64,000 bases of DNA, from positions 4,960,001 through 5,024,000 of the forward strand of contig JAGTJL010000001.1 in NCBI GenBank assembly GCA_020746875.1, in the 5' to 3' direction. The notes under the pieces were generated by a model. That model saw only the letters and a list, made by a program, of their open reading frames with translations. It did not search any database and had not been told where the DNA came from. Positions 11,911-23,360 of this stretch are shown here, piece by piece (positions within the stretch are counted from its first letter, which is position 1; every line of letters begins with the position of its first letter). Origin of the DNA: Rhexocercosporidium sp. MPI-PUGE-AT-0058 (lineage: Eukaryota; Ascomycota; Leotiomycetes; Helotiales). Made by a program: the position numbers and the translations under genes.

Positions 11911-14655
11911 ATGGTGACTCGAAAGCCAGTCCCAGCAGCAGACTCGGGTCTTGCACCCTCCAACATCGCTCCCTATCCCGTTACGCCTATATCCACAAAC
12001 GAACCTCTTCCATTCCGAGTTGGAGATGCCAGAAGTCAGATGCAGACAGACTCTCCATCCGACAGCGAGAATGCTTGGGGCGGAGAAGCAGATAATCGAA
12101 AGGCGGGAACAGGATTACCAGAATCCTTGAGAGTCGGGCCGCCGGGATATACACCGAGGAGTTCCCAGGAAATGTTGAGACCATCTACCAATGTCACGAA
12201 TCCATATCTGAAGAAGCAGAACACGGGAAGTTCAAATGGGAATGAGAGTAGTGCGGAAGCTTGGGGAGGATTTGAAGAGCGACCTGGTCAACAGGCTGCT
12301 ACTAGTATGGATGCCCAACAAATAAATGAATACTGCTGACAGTTACAAGGTACAGTGCCTACGCAGCAATTCGACAATCATTCCGTCTCCGAAACAAGTG
12401 CAAATCCATGGCAACCTGCTCCAGATGGGAAGGATGCCACGAAACAGCCCATACCCTCTATACAACGAGAAGACTCTGGGAAAGATGCCTGGGCCGCTCC
12501 ACCTGCCAGAGCAGCTCCTACCGTCCCTCCAGTCAATACATCACAAACAGCTTTGGTTGATAAAGACGAGCCAGAATCTCCTGCTTGGGACGAAGATGAA
12601 CCATCCCCAGTTTTACACGAGATGCCGGTGGACCATTCAAAAGCAATTCAGCAAATGAATGAAGATAGCCATGCTTGGGGTGAACTAGGCAATCCATTGC
12701 GGCAGAATCCAGTCACCAAACCCGTGGTGCCTGAGGAGTCTCCACAAGGCGAAGGATGGAACCTTGTTGATCACGAATCAATTGCAATTGGAGCTCAAGA
12801 AAGCGGAACCATTGGAGGTAATGGACAAATTCTTGATAGCCATGTTGAGGAACAAGCACCAGCACTTCCACCTAGAAGGTCCCAGGAGCAACCACCGCCT
12901 CAACCCCCTAGGCCTATTATTACTACCAATACCGGAGAAAGCACATTGTCATTGACAAGCCCAACTGCCCGGAAACAGAAAGGAGAAACATACGAAATCA
13001 AGAAAATCAGCTGGCACGATGTCAATGCAGTACAAAATCCCAGGGTCTCGCCCATTCTGGTCCAGAACGCCAACGGACCTTGTCCACTTCTTGCTCTAGT
13101 CAATGCCCTAACTCTTTCTACACCAGCTGATGTAGAAACAGCCTTGGTTGAGACTCTACGATCAAGAGAACAAGTGAGTCTAGGACTACTGTTGGATGCT
13201 GTGTTTGATGAGTTGATGTCTGGTCGACGAGGTGATGCTGCCCAAGAATTGCCAGATGTCAGCGATTTATACAAATTCCTGCTCACTCTACACACTGGTA
13301 TGAACGTCAACCCTCGCTTCTTTCCCAACCCACCATCAAAAGCATCAAACGATCCTCGGAACTCCATGTCACATGTTCATCCTAGCGAACGAGAGCAAGG
13401 ACTGCCAGGTTGTTTTGAAGATACCCGAGAGATGAAGCTTTACAGCACATTCTCCATTCCACTAATCCATGGATGGCTTGCTGAGCCGGACTCACCAGCC
13501 TTTGCAGCACTCAAGCGATCAGCAAATTCTTATGAAGATGCCCAGAACCTGATGTTCGATGAGGCCGATTTAGAGAGTAAATTGTCTAGAGAAGGGCTCA
13601 GCTTCGAGGAGCAAGGGAGACTAGAGGATATTGCTACCATCAAAGCCTTCTTTGCGAGCAATGCTACTCAATTGACTACAAATGGCCTGGCCACCATCAC
13701 GGCATCAATCGTTCCGGGTGGAGTTGCCATCCTCTTCCGAAACGATCACTTCTCAACTCTCTACCGCCATCCAAGTACCCTTCAGCTCCTCCAATTAGTT
13801 ACAGACATGGGCTACGCAGGGCATGAAGAGGTTGTATGGGAATCTCTCATCGATGTCAACGGAGAAAACGCCGAGTTCTTCTCAGGTGATTTCCGACTTG
13901 TGGGCGGTGCACCACCAACACCATCTACCTCCATCCCAGGCGATGGCTGGACCCCAGTGACAGGCCGCCGACAGAGTAATCAAGCTAGCCATCGTGTAAA
14001 CCCAAGCACATCCTCCCATCAATCCGCACCCCCGCAATCCCCCAACACAGAACAAGAGGACCACGACTTTGCTCTAGCTATGCAACTTCAAGAGGAAGAA
14101 GAGGAGCGAGAACGCATTGAGGTTGCCCGCCGAAGACGTGAAACAGAACTCTCGCAGCAGTATATCGAACAACAAGGCCAGCAACAAAACCAATCCACCA
14201 ATATCCCCGTCACCCAACGTGGGGGTGGTGCTCCACGATCCCGCGGAACTGGTCGTGGCAATCCATCTCCCAGAGGCGGCTCCAACATCCCGGAAAGCAG
14301 ACCAGTCATCCCACCAAGACGTAATAATACGGCAGGCCAACCAGTCGATCCAGAAGCAGGTATTGACGCACCACCACCCAGTTACGAGCAAGCCGCCAAT
14401 CAATCGGCGTACAATCCACCTCCTGAACATCCAGCCCACCCGAGTGCCAATCCGAGTGTGAGTACAAATGGGAGACGAATGAGTGCTTATTCGACGAATA
14501 CAGCTATGCAGGGGCAAGGGCAGAGCCCTGGAGGGAGAGGCGCCAGGCGACCTACACTTGTAGATCAGATTCCTGGGAGGGCTGGTAGAGGAGGTGGGAT
14601 GAATCCGGGGCAGCCGGATGGGAGGGATAAGGAAGATAAATGTGTTGTTATGTGA
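11911..14655 (+). CDS. MINDY-family K48 deubiquitinase, 899 aa, with possible C-terminal CaaX box
   Basis: Cysteine protease of the MINDY (FAM63/DUF544) family, which trims K48-linked ubiquitin chains. Exons are 11911..12304 and 12350..14655; the 45-bp intron (GTATGG...ACAAG, phase 1) removes an in-frame stop. The first ~340 residues are Ser/Pro-rich and disordered, with repeated AWG-type motifs (NAWGGE, EAWGG, DAWAAP, HAWGE). The catalytic domain starts near ETYEIKKISWHDV. The nucleophile Cys is in NANGPCPLLALVNAL (about residue 376), and the catalytic His is in ILFRNDHFSTLY (about 598). A ubiquitin-interacting-type helix, DHDFALAMQLQEEEE, follows near residue 700, then a Gln/Arg/Gly-rich tail. 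The last residues, KCVVM, fit a CaaX prenylation signal and suggest membrane attachment. Domain call is strong; the membrane link is inferred. Confidence 0.92.
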
Positions 14656-15729
14656 GGTTTGCATTATATTACGATTTTGATGAAAATGGGAATGAGAATG
14701 AATAGCGGGCGGGTGTGGCGTTTCGGGGGGGTTTCTTCGTTTTTTTCCATAACAGGTTTGGTGTTCATGGTTGGTTGGTTGATTGGTTAGTTAGTTAGTT
14801 GGTCTTTGTAGGACCGGACTTGGATTTGGATGATGAAAGATGGAGTTTCTGCAGCATGTGTATTTAATGGAATGTGTATACCTACTTTCTCTGCATCCTT
14901 TGTGCCTGTTTGGCTACTATGATGCTTGTCAGCCAGCAGGTGGATGAGCACTTGGGATGTGGAATCTTTTGATATAGCAACCCCGACATATGTTTCTTCT
15001 CGCCCATTTGCCTCTTCCTATCTACTTCAAAGAAAAAACCCCAAACTACCAAAACAGTTAGTGAAGCTCTGTCCCTCGACGTAATGTCGGTATAAATCCG
15101 ATGAGCCCATCGTTCTTCTCCTCCACCATCACTTCCCTTCCCTTTTTCTTTCTCTTCCTCTGCAGTTCTCAGACTGAATACGTATCCATGCGCGTATGCT
15201 TAACACCACCGGCTCTCCCTCTTGCTTCTCTTTCTATCGTCGACGCTACACGCAAGAAACATGGTAATTAGCACTTCCTTTGTCAAATTTCACAGAATAG
15301 ACATGATAAAACAGGGGTTTGCTTACTAGACTTACATACCTGCTCGTCTCCTAACAGCCTATTATAATTTATCGATCGATGAATTTGTTAATCCTCGATT
15401 TGAATAGAGTTTTGAATTCTTCGATGTGGGTTTCTAGGGGTGGAGAGGTCAGTCAGTGTCCGGAGTTTTTCGGTGGTCTTTTCATCCTTTTGATTTCTTT
15501 CTTCTTGTGCTCGTTATATCTTCGCGTCTGACCTAGTTTAGTCCTTGATTATTTCGACCAGACATCGAAGTTTGTGAGTAGGTAGGTAAGTTGGTGGAGA
15601 AAGATAAGTTTCCTCTCGTCCCATCCCATCCTAGCCATAATTATCCCTCCAGAGTGAGAGAGTCAAGAGACAAACGTGAGAGACATCAATCCACAAATGT
15701 CTTCAACCCTGCAAAAGAACATAGCAACA
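14656..15729. other. Intergenic region
   Basis: No gene recognised. It contains the 3' end of the MINDY gene and a short run of GGTT/AGTT repeats near 14770-14802. From about 15120 it is pyrimidine-rich, leader-like sequence without a convincing reading frame. Confidence 0.5.
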
Positions 15730-16044
15730 CTAAAACAATAATAATTCTCGCAACTCACCAACCAACCCACTCCCTCCATCTCCACTTCTGTTCCCATCCC
15801 CAGCATCCCTTTTCCCCAGCACCAAAACATCAATCGACACCAAAAACACCCCAATACAAAGCAGAAACCCCAATGCCATCAACACACCCACAATCCTCCC
15901 CTTCCGATACGCATACCGCGCCTCAGCCTCGCTACTCCGTCTTATCAACGGCCTCACTTCGCAGCTGTCGGGCGAGTAGGAGAGCGAGCTGTGCCGGGAG
16001 ATGGCGGAGGGGCGACGGGTAGAGGAAGGGCGGGGTTTGGGCAT
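15730..16044 (-). CDS. Possible small single-pass membrane protein, 104 aa
   Basis: Not recognised as a known family. The frame starts with an ATG in a favourable context (CAAAAATGCCC). It encodes a basic, Ser/Arg-rich N-terminus, then a run of about 23 hydrophobic residues (IVGVLMALGFLLCIGVFLVS and the next few), then a Gly/Asp-rich tail. This layout fits a small tail-anchored or single-pass membrane protein. No neighbour supports a role, and no intron is seen. A (TA)n tract lies about 130 bp upstream. The hydrophobic core makes it worth listing, but it may be a chance frame. Confidence 0.4.
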   Translation of the reverse strand: MPKPRPSSTRRPSAISRHSSLSYSPDSCEVRPLIRRSSEAEARYAYRKGRIVGVLMALGFLLCIGVFLVSIDVLVLGKRDAGDGNRSGDGGSGLVGELRELLLF

Positions 16045-17464
16045 TTTTGTTGGTTACAGAATAGCTTGTTGGACGCAAGATGAAGAGGCAAACGGACAAT
16101 CGACGAGATAGAATTGACTGGTCTAGCGAATTTCACGTAAGTATTACTTACTCTTGGGGTTGGTAAGATACATATATATATATATATATATATCTACAGT
16201 ACTCGGTGTGTCTCATGTCGTGTGCACACCCATCCACGATCCCAACATCCCAAGATCCAGGGGCCGAACGAAACGAAACGTTCATGCAGGTAAGCAACAT
16301 CCCGTGCACCAATTATATACTCGCCCTCGGCTCCTAGACAAAAAATAAGTTGGCAGGATGTGGCATGAATTACATGGGGTTGGGGAAGATCTGGGGGCCA
16401 AAAGTGTCATGTCTTTCATGCTGGATGGGATGGGATGGACAGGGGGGTTGTAAGCGAGGGGACTGGGGTGTTCTTGGGATAAGTTAAATACTGAGCGAGC
16501 GTGACGATTGAGATGGGAGTGTTGCGACTGTAAATTTCAAGGTGTTCGGAATATCTTGCGATAGTCTGAGGAAAGATTCCGAGTTCCCTTTGATATAACA
16601 AACGTATAGATTTGTGTCACACACGAGGTATAAAAATGAGGTGTTCTCGTGCAGCCCCGTGGTGGAATCTGAGGAATTTCAGTCTCAATCAAAGTCAGTC
16701 GAAGAAAGTAGACACATGTTCTGCTGCCCAAATAAAGATGATCAAATCTTCAGCTTGGCAGAAGGATTATCAAGCATTCCATTTCTCACGTGTGCTGCGG
16801 ACTAATTTATGCCATCGTCCCAGGTATCGTCAACGCCGTGGTGCTACATTGAGCAGTGAAGACAAACACTTCCAGCTCAGTAATGTTCAATGTTGCCTAG
16901 GCAGATGAGCAGCTTTCTTGATGATAACTAACCTCGGGTCCGGTATATCTGGGTTTGACACTGCCTCTCGGTGTGCTCTTCGCTGTAAGCGAGCTGGCAA
17001 GTCCGTCACTGTAATTTAGACGAGATCCGGGTGAAGCATCCCCGGAGTTAAGGACTTGAGACGCCGGAAAGCGACTCGGGAAACCCACGGCCAGAGGGGC
17101 CGGTTTCTGGGAATACTGTACGAACACAATTATTTCATTCGGGGCTTATAAGGGACATTTGTCATAGGAATCGGTGGACTGATATATAGGTAGGTCGTGG
17201 TCCACTCTTGTACAGAAACAGCTGCTTTATCCAACATCTGAACACCTCTTCCTATCGAAGAAATTCACGATACAACCATAACAATATCATCCACCAAAAA
17301 ACCAATCTCATTTTCTGAGTTCTTTCTTGTATTGGCGAGCTGCACGCAGAAGCTTTTGCAAAAGGAAGATCGCACCTTGAATATTCTACAGACCATTCTC
17401 CACATCGAAGCCTCAGTTCAAAGATCTCCTTTCAAGGTCGACAACGGACAAGAAAAAACCCACC
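16045..17464. other. Intergenic region with core-promoter-like end
   Basis: No gene seen. It includes the (TA)n microsatellite at about 16172-16192. A TATA-like GATATATAGG near 17180 is followed by CA-rich leader sequence before the start at 17465, consistent with the promoter of that gene. Confidence 0.45.
16171..16193. repeat. (TA)n microsatellite
   Basis: About 11 uninterrupted TA dinucleotides, lying upstream of the possible small membrane protein gene on the minus strand. Confidence 0.9.
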
Positions 17465-18166
17465 ATGCACCTCCTCATAATCGGCGGCTCAGGCCGAACA
17501 GGAAAACTCCTCATCCAAGCCGCCCTCCAAGCCAAATACACAATCACAGCACTAGTCCGCAACCCCGCCTCCCTCACCCCATCCCTAGGTCTCTCAATCG
17601 TCCAAGGCTCCCCCGAAAAAACAACCGACATCTCGACCGCCATCTCCTCTTCCCCAGTAAAGCCAGACGCAGTGATAGTAGCACTCGCCTCGCTCCGCAA
17701 AACCGACTCCCCCTTCTCGGCACCCGTTAGCTCACCGACGTTCATGACGGATGTGCACATCCTGTTGCTTGCAGAGATGAAGAAATCTGGTATATTGAGA
17801 TTGATAACGATCTCTGCTTTTGGGGTCGGTGATTCGAATGAGAGCTTGATCTGGCCGATGAGGATGTTGATGAATAGGAGTCCGATGGCAGTTGGGGTGA
17901 AGGACCATGAGGGCGTTGAAGAGGTGGTAAGGAGGGCTGGGAAGGATGATGGTTTGAGGTGGACACTTGTGAAGCCTTGTATGTTGGCTGGTGGGGAGGA
18001 TGGAGGAGAGGAGTTACCTGTTAAGGTTCTGGGTGAAAAGGGGGAGGGAGCGGGGTGTATGCCGAGTGTGACGAGACGGAGTGTTGCGGTTTGGGTCGTT
18101 AGGGTGGCTTTGGATGAGGTTGATGGTGAGCAATGGATTGGGAAGACGCCTGTACTTGCTAATTGA
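17465..18166 (+). CDS. NAD(P)-binding atypical short-chain dehydrogenase/reductase, 233 aa
   Basis: Soluble Rossmann-fold protein of the NAD(P)H-binding (NmrA/BLVRB-like) group. The nucleotide-binding loop GGSGRTGKLL sits at residues 7-16, after strand MHLLII. The ALVRNP strand-end arginine (about residues 29-34) favours NADPH. PDAVIVALAS closes the fourth strand, LRLITISAFGVGDS gives the active-site strand, and LRWTLVKPCMLAGGE the substrate loop. No catalytic YxxxK is visible, as is usual in this atypical group. Single exon; the start sits in CCCACCATGC. Members act as flavin or small-ketone reductases or as redox sensors; the substrate here is unknown. Confidence 0.85.
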   Translation: MHLLIIGGSGRTGKLLIQAALQAKYTITALVRNPASLTPSLGLSIVQGSPEKTTDISTAISSSPVKPDAVIVALASLRKTDSPFSAPVSSPTFMTDVHILLLAEMKKSGILRLITISAFGVGDSNESLIWPMRMLMNRSPMAVGVKDHEGVEEVVRRAGKDDGLRWTLVKPCMLAGGEDGGEELPVKVLGEKGEGAGCMPSVTRRSVAVWVVRVALDEVDGEQWIGKTPVLAN

Positions 18167-19106
18167 CGAGAGGAAGTGTGAGAGGAAGACTCGACGCAGA
18201 TAATGTGTGTGTGTGGTAGTGACGCATCTTGAATAGATCTTGTTGTATAAAATAGCTTTCCAAGCCTCACCGAACTTTCAGAAAGTGAAGCACTTGATTG
18301 CAGACTCTCAGAACCCAGGTTTTGATCGATATCCTTGCCCTGTATCCTTCCATACGTAGAATCATATCCTAGTCCCTCGCCTCCTTCTCTTTCAGAAACC
18401 TACCCTGACATGGATTCTTAACCTCCAATACATCTCAAGATACGAGTAGAGCTTTCCTGATCAACTGTACTTCCGATAGATATGTCTTGCATGGAGGATC
18501 AATCCGTCGTTCGGAAACAGCTTCAGATTGGAGCCGCTGCTGATCTGCACATCAAGGCCATGCGCGTCCTGTAGTCTTCACAACCACATTCCGTTCCGAA
18601 TTCGTTGTCCCATAGTCATGCGATGTATAGGCCACCGGAAAGGCTTACGAACGTGTAGTTGCAATACTTCTCTGTCGTGACTGCTGTCTCGGGTTTCATA
18701 GCCTTTCCTTCAATGTTAGCTGCCAGGAACGCTTCGGTGCGGGATACAGGGCTGAACTTGTCGTGGTGCGAGTCTGATGAGGTGCATTTTGGATTTGGGT
18801 CCTCCCTCAATCGACGTGATAGTGAGAGGACAAACCTCGCTATCCTTGTGGTAACATCCATGACTGTCCCATGCCCCAATCTCCCCACCCAAAATCCAAG
18901 TTCTGGAAGTCGAAATCATCAACGGACATCTATCAAGAATTAGTTTTACGTCATTTCATTCAAGAGAAGGTAAATACCATATTGAAGTCGTTGACGGGCG
19001 GTGCTCCTCCGTTTTGAAGGACTACCGAGTTCCAGCTGTCTCCATTAGTTGAAGTCGTAGACTTCTGAGACGAATTGTTAGTGATCTTCTCAAGAAGCAG
19101 CGATTT
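18167..19106. other. Intergenic region
   Basis: No gene recognised. Short frames on both strands (for example 18616-18888) have no family character. The right part is probably the 3' untranslated region of the Zn2Cys6 gene. Confidence 0.5.
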
Positions 19107-21568
19107 CTAGGTTATGTTGGTACCAACCTTCTCAAAAGTCGGCTGTTGTACCGTAGGTAAAGCTTTCCTACATGCTGTAAGTACTCTCTCCGCACCTCGA
19201 TGCATCACTTCTCTCATCTCCTCTGGCGTCCCTTCAGCACGGACACTCTGCAAGACAACACTAAGAGGCAGTATATCTTTCAAATCACTACCAAAATCTC
19301 CAAGTCTAGACAGCAGGCTATTCAAGGTGTTCTCGACTACACGTGTCAAGCTATGCTTAGTTTGGGGAAATGATTGTTCGTGATGTCCAAAATCATTAGG
19401 AGCGACAGCTGAGAGCGGAGATTTGTCGAAGTAGCGGATCTCGTGGCAAAGTAGCAGTGCAGCTTGGACGATGTCTTTCTTACACAGGATGTGGAACATG
19501 TTGAGGTAGTCTCGCGATTTGACGATACTCAAATCTGCGATCGCAGGATCCAACGCATCCAAATGTGACAGGATCACAAGCGAACATCGCAACGCTCCTC
19601 GTCTCGCTTCAGGGAATAGATCACTTTGTTGGCTGAACACGACGGTCCGATAGAGAGCCAGTAGAGGTCGTCGAATAGCCATGTCGAGCATTATGCTAGT
19701 AAAGAATCTGTCTATTCGCTTGTTGTTGACGTTTGCCGCTCCACTTGTCTCTCGGTATTGTTGGGGTAGAGATCGAAGGGCTTTCTCCAGAACAGAGGCA
19801 TACGACATGAGATCCAGCGCATCTTGTTCTAGATTCAGGTGACCACCTAGCCAATTCGTAACATTTAATCTATCCTTCAATGATGCCGACAGGGCAATTT
19901 GTGGCATGGCATGCGTCCAGACGGTCTCGGCTTTGCCCATTGGATACTCAAACATTGTTTCTGTAAGTTCACTGTTATCGACGTTGATCAAAGCTCGTAT
20001 GTTGAAGTTGGAGGAGGTTATGGCAGCGGGCATTCCAGCAATCAAAGAGAACTGCGAGTCGAGCTCCACAATAGTCGTCCACAATTTTCTACGCATTTCC
20101 TTGTCAAGTTTAGACATATCTGGGTATGCCTCAGGGTCTTGATGAAGACCCATACTCAAAGCCCATCGAACGAGCGTAGAAGAATCCATCCAAAGATCCT
20201 GGGTACTGGAGAGGTTCAATTCTTGAGCAAGCAGAAGCAGTGTACGAGTCTGAAGAGTGTGAATGCAAACGTTTGCTTTCCCATGCAGACCATCTAACCA
20301 CGTCTTTGCCAGATGAATGTTGCTAGTTATTTGATCTTGGGAAATCTGACCCGCGGTGAAGTGTTTGAACGTAGAATCATCTAGTCGGCTTACAATTGCT
20401 GTAGCAGCAAGGATCTGTGGTAAGACCCAATCCCCAAGATGCGACGGGACATTCGAAGCACCAGAGATCTGAGCTGCTGCGACTACCTCGCATTCTTTTG
20501 AGAACGAAGGAATGTGTAAGACTCGTTGAATAGTTTCCCAATTGAGAAACAATTTCTTTTGGACAGCCCCAAATACAAAACCATCAGGGATAGCTCTGAA
20601 CATCTCAGTCTTTAAGAGGTGTGGATCTTGCGGAATGGCAAGCCGCGTGTCGGCTTTCGGTCGTTTAGGAAGCAGGGTTTTTTGAAACCCGGACAGCTCT
20701 CGCATGAGTCCTACCATGGTGGGATCATTGAAGCCGTTAGTGATAAACTTTTTTGAGTCTTCGAACTAGATTTGTACCTTCAGCAAATTGCCACGGAAGA
20801 AGAGTGAATGCGACGTCTTACATGATCCATTATGCTCATCTTGTCCCCAGGAGCAATATATCTTGATCTTTGGCCTTTAATATCAAGTCTTCCTAGGGTC
20901 GAATATGACGCATGTAAGTTCCCACCGGCTGTTCTGGGACCAGTCCCTGGTGGGGCTGCTATACTTGATCTCCCATCTGGCGCTCCTCCACCTGGAGCGC
21001 TGGACGAATGTGGTATATATGCCGCACCACTCATCCCCTCGCTAATACGAACCATCTTCTCGACAACGCCCAAGCTACCTCCACCCATTCCCAAACCTAC
21101 GTCTCCAACTCGGGCTTTTTTGGCGACATGACCTTCTTCCTTCTCTTCGGGTTCCCAGCCATCCCGGTAAGAACAGTCATGGCCATTCTTTCCTCCTTTC
21201 TTGCAACTTCCACATGGATACTCGCGATCACATCGGAGCTTTTTGCTCCTACATCTCTCACAGGACTTGGTTGGCCGCGTCCTGGTCCGCTTGGCTTGAC
21301 CGGCTGCACTCTCAGAAACACTTCCATTCTGGCCCCGGTCTGGGCTGGGAAGACCGTCATTAATCGGCGTGTTTGGCACGTAAGGCGACTGCTGGGGAGT
21401 CGTGTGGATGGAATTAGAAGAATGATACAGGTTTGGGGTATTTCCGGCGCGACTTTGTGAGTTCTCCGACGCGAATGTATGGACCGGATATGGCGCCCGG
21501 ATTGGAGAGTCATGCTGAGGTTGTGCCTGAGTCGGTAATCGATTTCGAGGCGGTGGATTCGACGCCAT
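19107..21568 (-). CDS. Zn2Cys6 fungal transcription factor, 801 aa
   Basis: Nuclear regulator of the Gal4-type class. Exons are complement(19107..20765, 20822..21568); the 56-bp intron (GTAAGA...CTAG, phase 0) joins SIMDH to FEDSKKF. The N-terminal ~100 residues are Pro/Ser/Gln-rich. The binuclear cluster follows at about residues 103-132, with spacing C-x2-C-x6-C-x5-C-x2-C-x8-C, preceded by basic KRTRTRPTKS. Exon 2 carries the fungal-specific middle homology region, including TRTLLLLAQELNLSSTQDLW and RWALSMGLHQDPEAYPDMSK, then DKEMRRKLWTTIVELDSQFS. The frame extends to a GTG at 21619, but the first ATG is at 21568. Targets are unknown; no biosynthetic cluster lies next to it. Confidence 0.92.
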
Positions 21569-22279
21569 CGTTTGGCCGCAGAATCGCGTGAGGATATTCC
21601 CGACTTCCGTGGCTAGCACGGAGTATATCCTCGGCGCCCGGGCCGAAGGAGCAGTAGCTGCTCTCTTCGATTGGATTTTCTTTGGGCCCGGGAGACGCTA
21701 TCAGATGCTTAAACCCGTCGCTTAGATCGAGAGGAGCTTCAATAGATGTTGTCGTGGAAGCAAGCTGAAGAAGTAGAAGGGTTCGTGTTCGGGGGAGGAA
21801 GTGAGATTTCGGAGTCCGAGGTTGTTCTCCGGACGGTTGAAGATCTACTTACGTAAGTTCAAGTATCACTAATCTCACGTGACAGCTGACGAGAAAATGT
21901 CCCCGTCCTTCCCGATACGTGAAAAGTCATCCCTGACTGCATTTATGATTGATTGATGCCGGTGAGTCTGTTTGCGTGTTTGGAGGCGCTGCTAGGATGG
22001 TGGAATTTCCCCTTTTCTAACCGAGCCCCAAACAATAACCAGAACACACCAGACAGAAATGGGTCTTGAATCAGCTAGAGCCAGACTAAAATCTAGTGAT
22101 TCATATTTGTGATAGGATTGGTGAGACTGTTATGTTTGCATGGAGGCTTAAAGTCTGATATTTTACTTGAGGAGCTGGATCTTGCAAGGAATCGGCGGGT
22201 GGCTCGGATCGGCGATTAATTAAAAGTGGTGGGCTAATAGTCGGTTCCCCTTTGTCAAGCTATACGCTCTCGCTTATAG
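21569..22279. other. Promoter/intergenic region of the Zn2Cys6 gene
   Basis: No gene seen. Sequence of ordinary composition upstream of the transcription factor gene, passing into the AT-rich decayed block at about 22280. Confidence 0.5.
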
Positions 22280-22910
22280 TCGGCGAAAGCAAGTGACACA
22301 AAAAAGCAAGTTATTATAGTCAATAGCCGAACTTAAATTCCTCACTAAAATTCTATAGTAAACGCGTACTTGCCTATTGCGACTGTAACGACTACATATT
22401 AATTTACATTGCCTTTTCGTATTTAAATGTATAAATATATTCCTTACCTCTAATTACTTCAAAATCCACGCGATGAAGCCAGAATACGACAAAGCTTTTA
22501 ATAAGGCACAAGAATAAGCTCTGCAGAACCCCGACGAGCTACCTAGCTTTATTGCAAAGATTTATTTCGTAAAAAAATTAAATTTAAGGCAATCTATTAC
22601 GTAAACTAAAAGAAAGAAGTAAAAGAATACTTAAGGGTTACTAAATCGATATAGAGGAAATAATAAGATCCTAATAAAATAACAAGAGAAAGCCATTAAA
22701 TAATACTATTACTAGTAATAAGAAGACTATATAAGCGCAATATATAAAATAGTTTTAAGTATAATTACATTCCTACGACAAGTAAAAGACCTAATTCTAA
22801 TCGCTGTAATATTATTAACTAAAGCACAGTAAATAAATCCTCCTTTACTTGCCCCGTCGAAGAGCTGGTTCTTTTTCTAATTTAAAAAGAATCTTTTGCT
22901 TTATACAACT
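22280..22910 (+). pseudogene. AT-rich decayed sequence, possible pogo-type transposase N-terminus
   Basis: Strongly AT-rich and full of stops in all frames, as after RIP. From the ATG at about 22472 the plus strand reads MKPEYDKAFNKAQE, stop, ALQNPDELPSFIAKIYFVKK and then LRQSI. This resembles the helix-turn-helix start of fungal pogo/Tc1-type transposases. Beyond that the frame is unreadable. The match is short, so this is a weak call; the composition is the firm observation. Confidence 0.35.
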
Positions 22911-23360
22911 CATTATATATATTACTTCGCCTACCTTGTAAAATGCTTCTATAGTATTAAATTTAGATCCGGCAGCAATGCGATCTATGTCTGGCTCGAT
23001 ATTTTACCGTATTATTTCTACGAGCCGCGGAATGTCGTCGTCAGTCTCTTAAGATTCTCATATGCTTCCTCAAGCACCGGTGTCTTAGCTACTGATTATT
23101 CTCGTTGGAGCCTATTATAATTATCGGTAGAGTAATGGTTGCGCGGCAAGGGATGTTCTTAATGAACAGCTAGGAGCTCGTCGAGTTTGGCGTATGCTAG
23201 TACTAGCCGCTGATCTATAATAGGATCAAGCAGGTGCCGCAGCAGAGTATCGCTCATCGTGGCGTCTGTCAAGTATTGTAGTGCTTGCTCTATAAAGCTC
23301 TTCGTTGTGGCCTAGGCGTTCTTAATATATTGCCGTGCTAAATCTTCTTACAGCTAGCTA

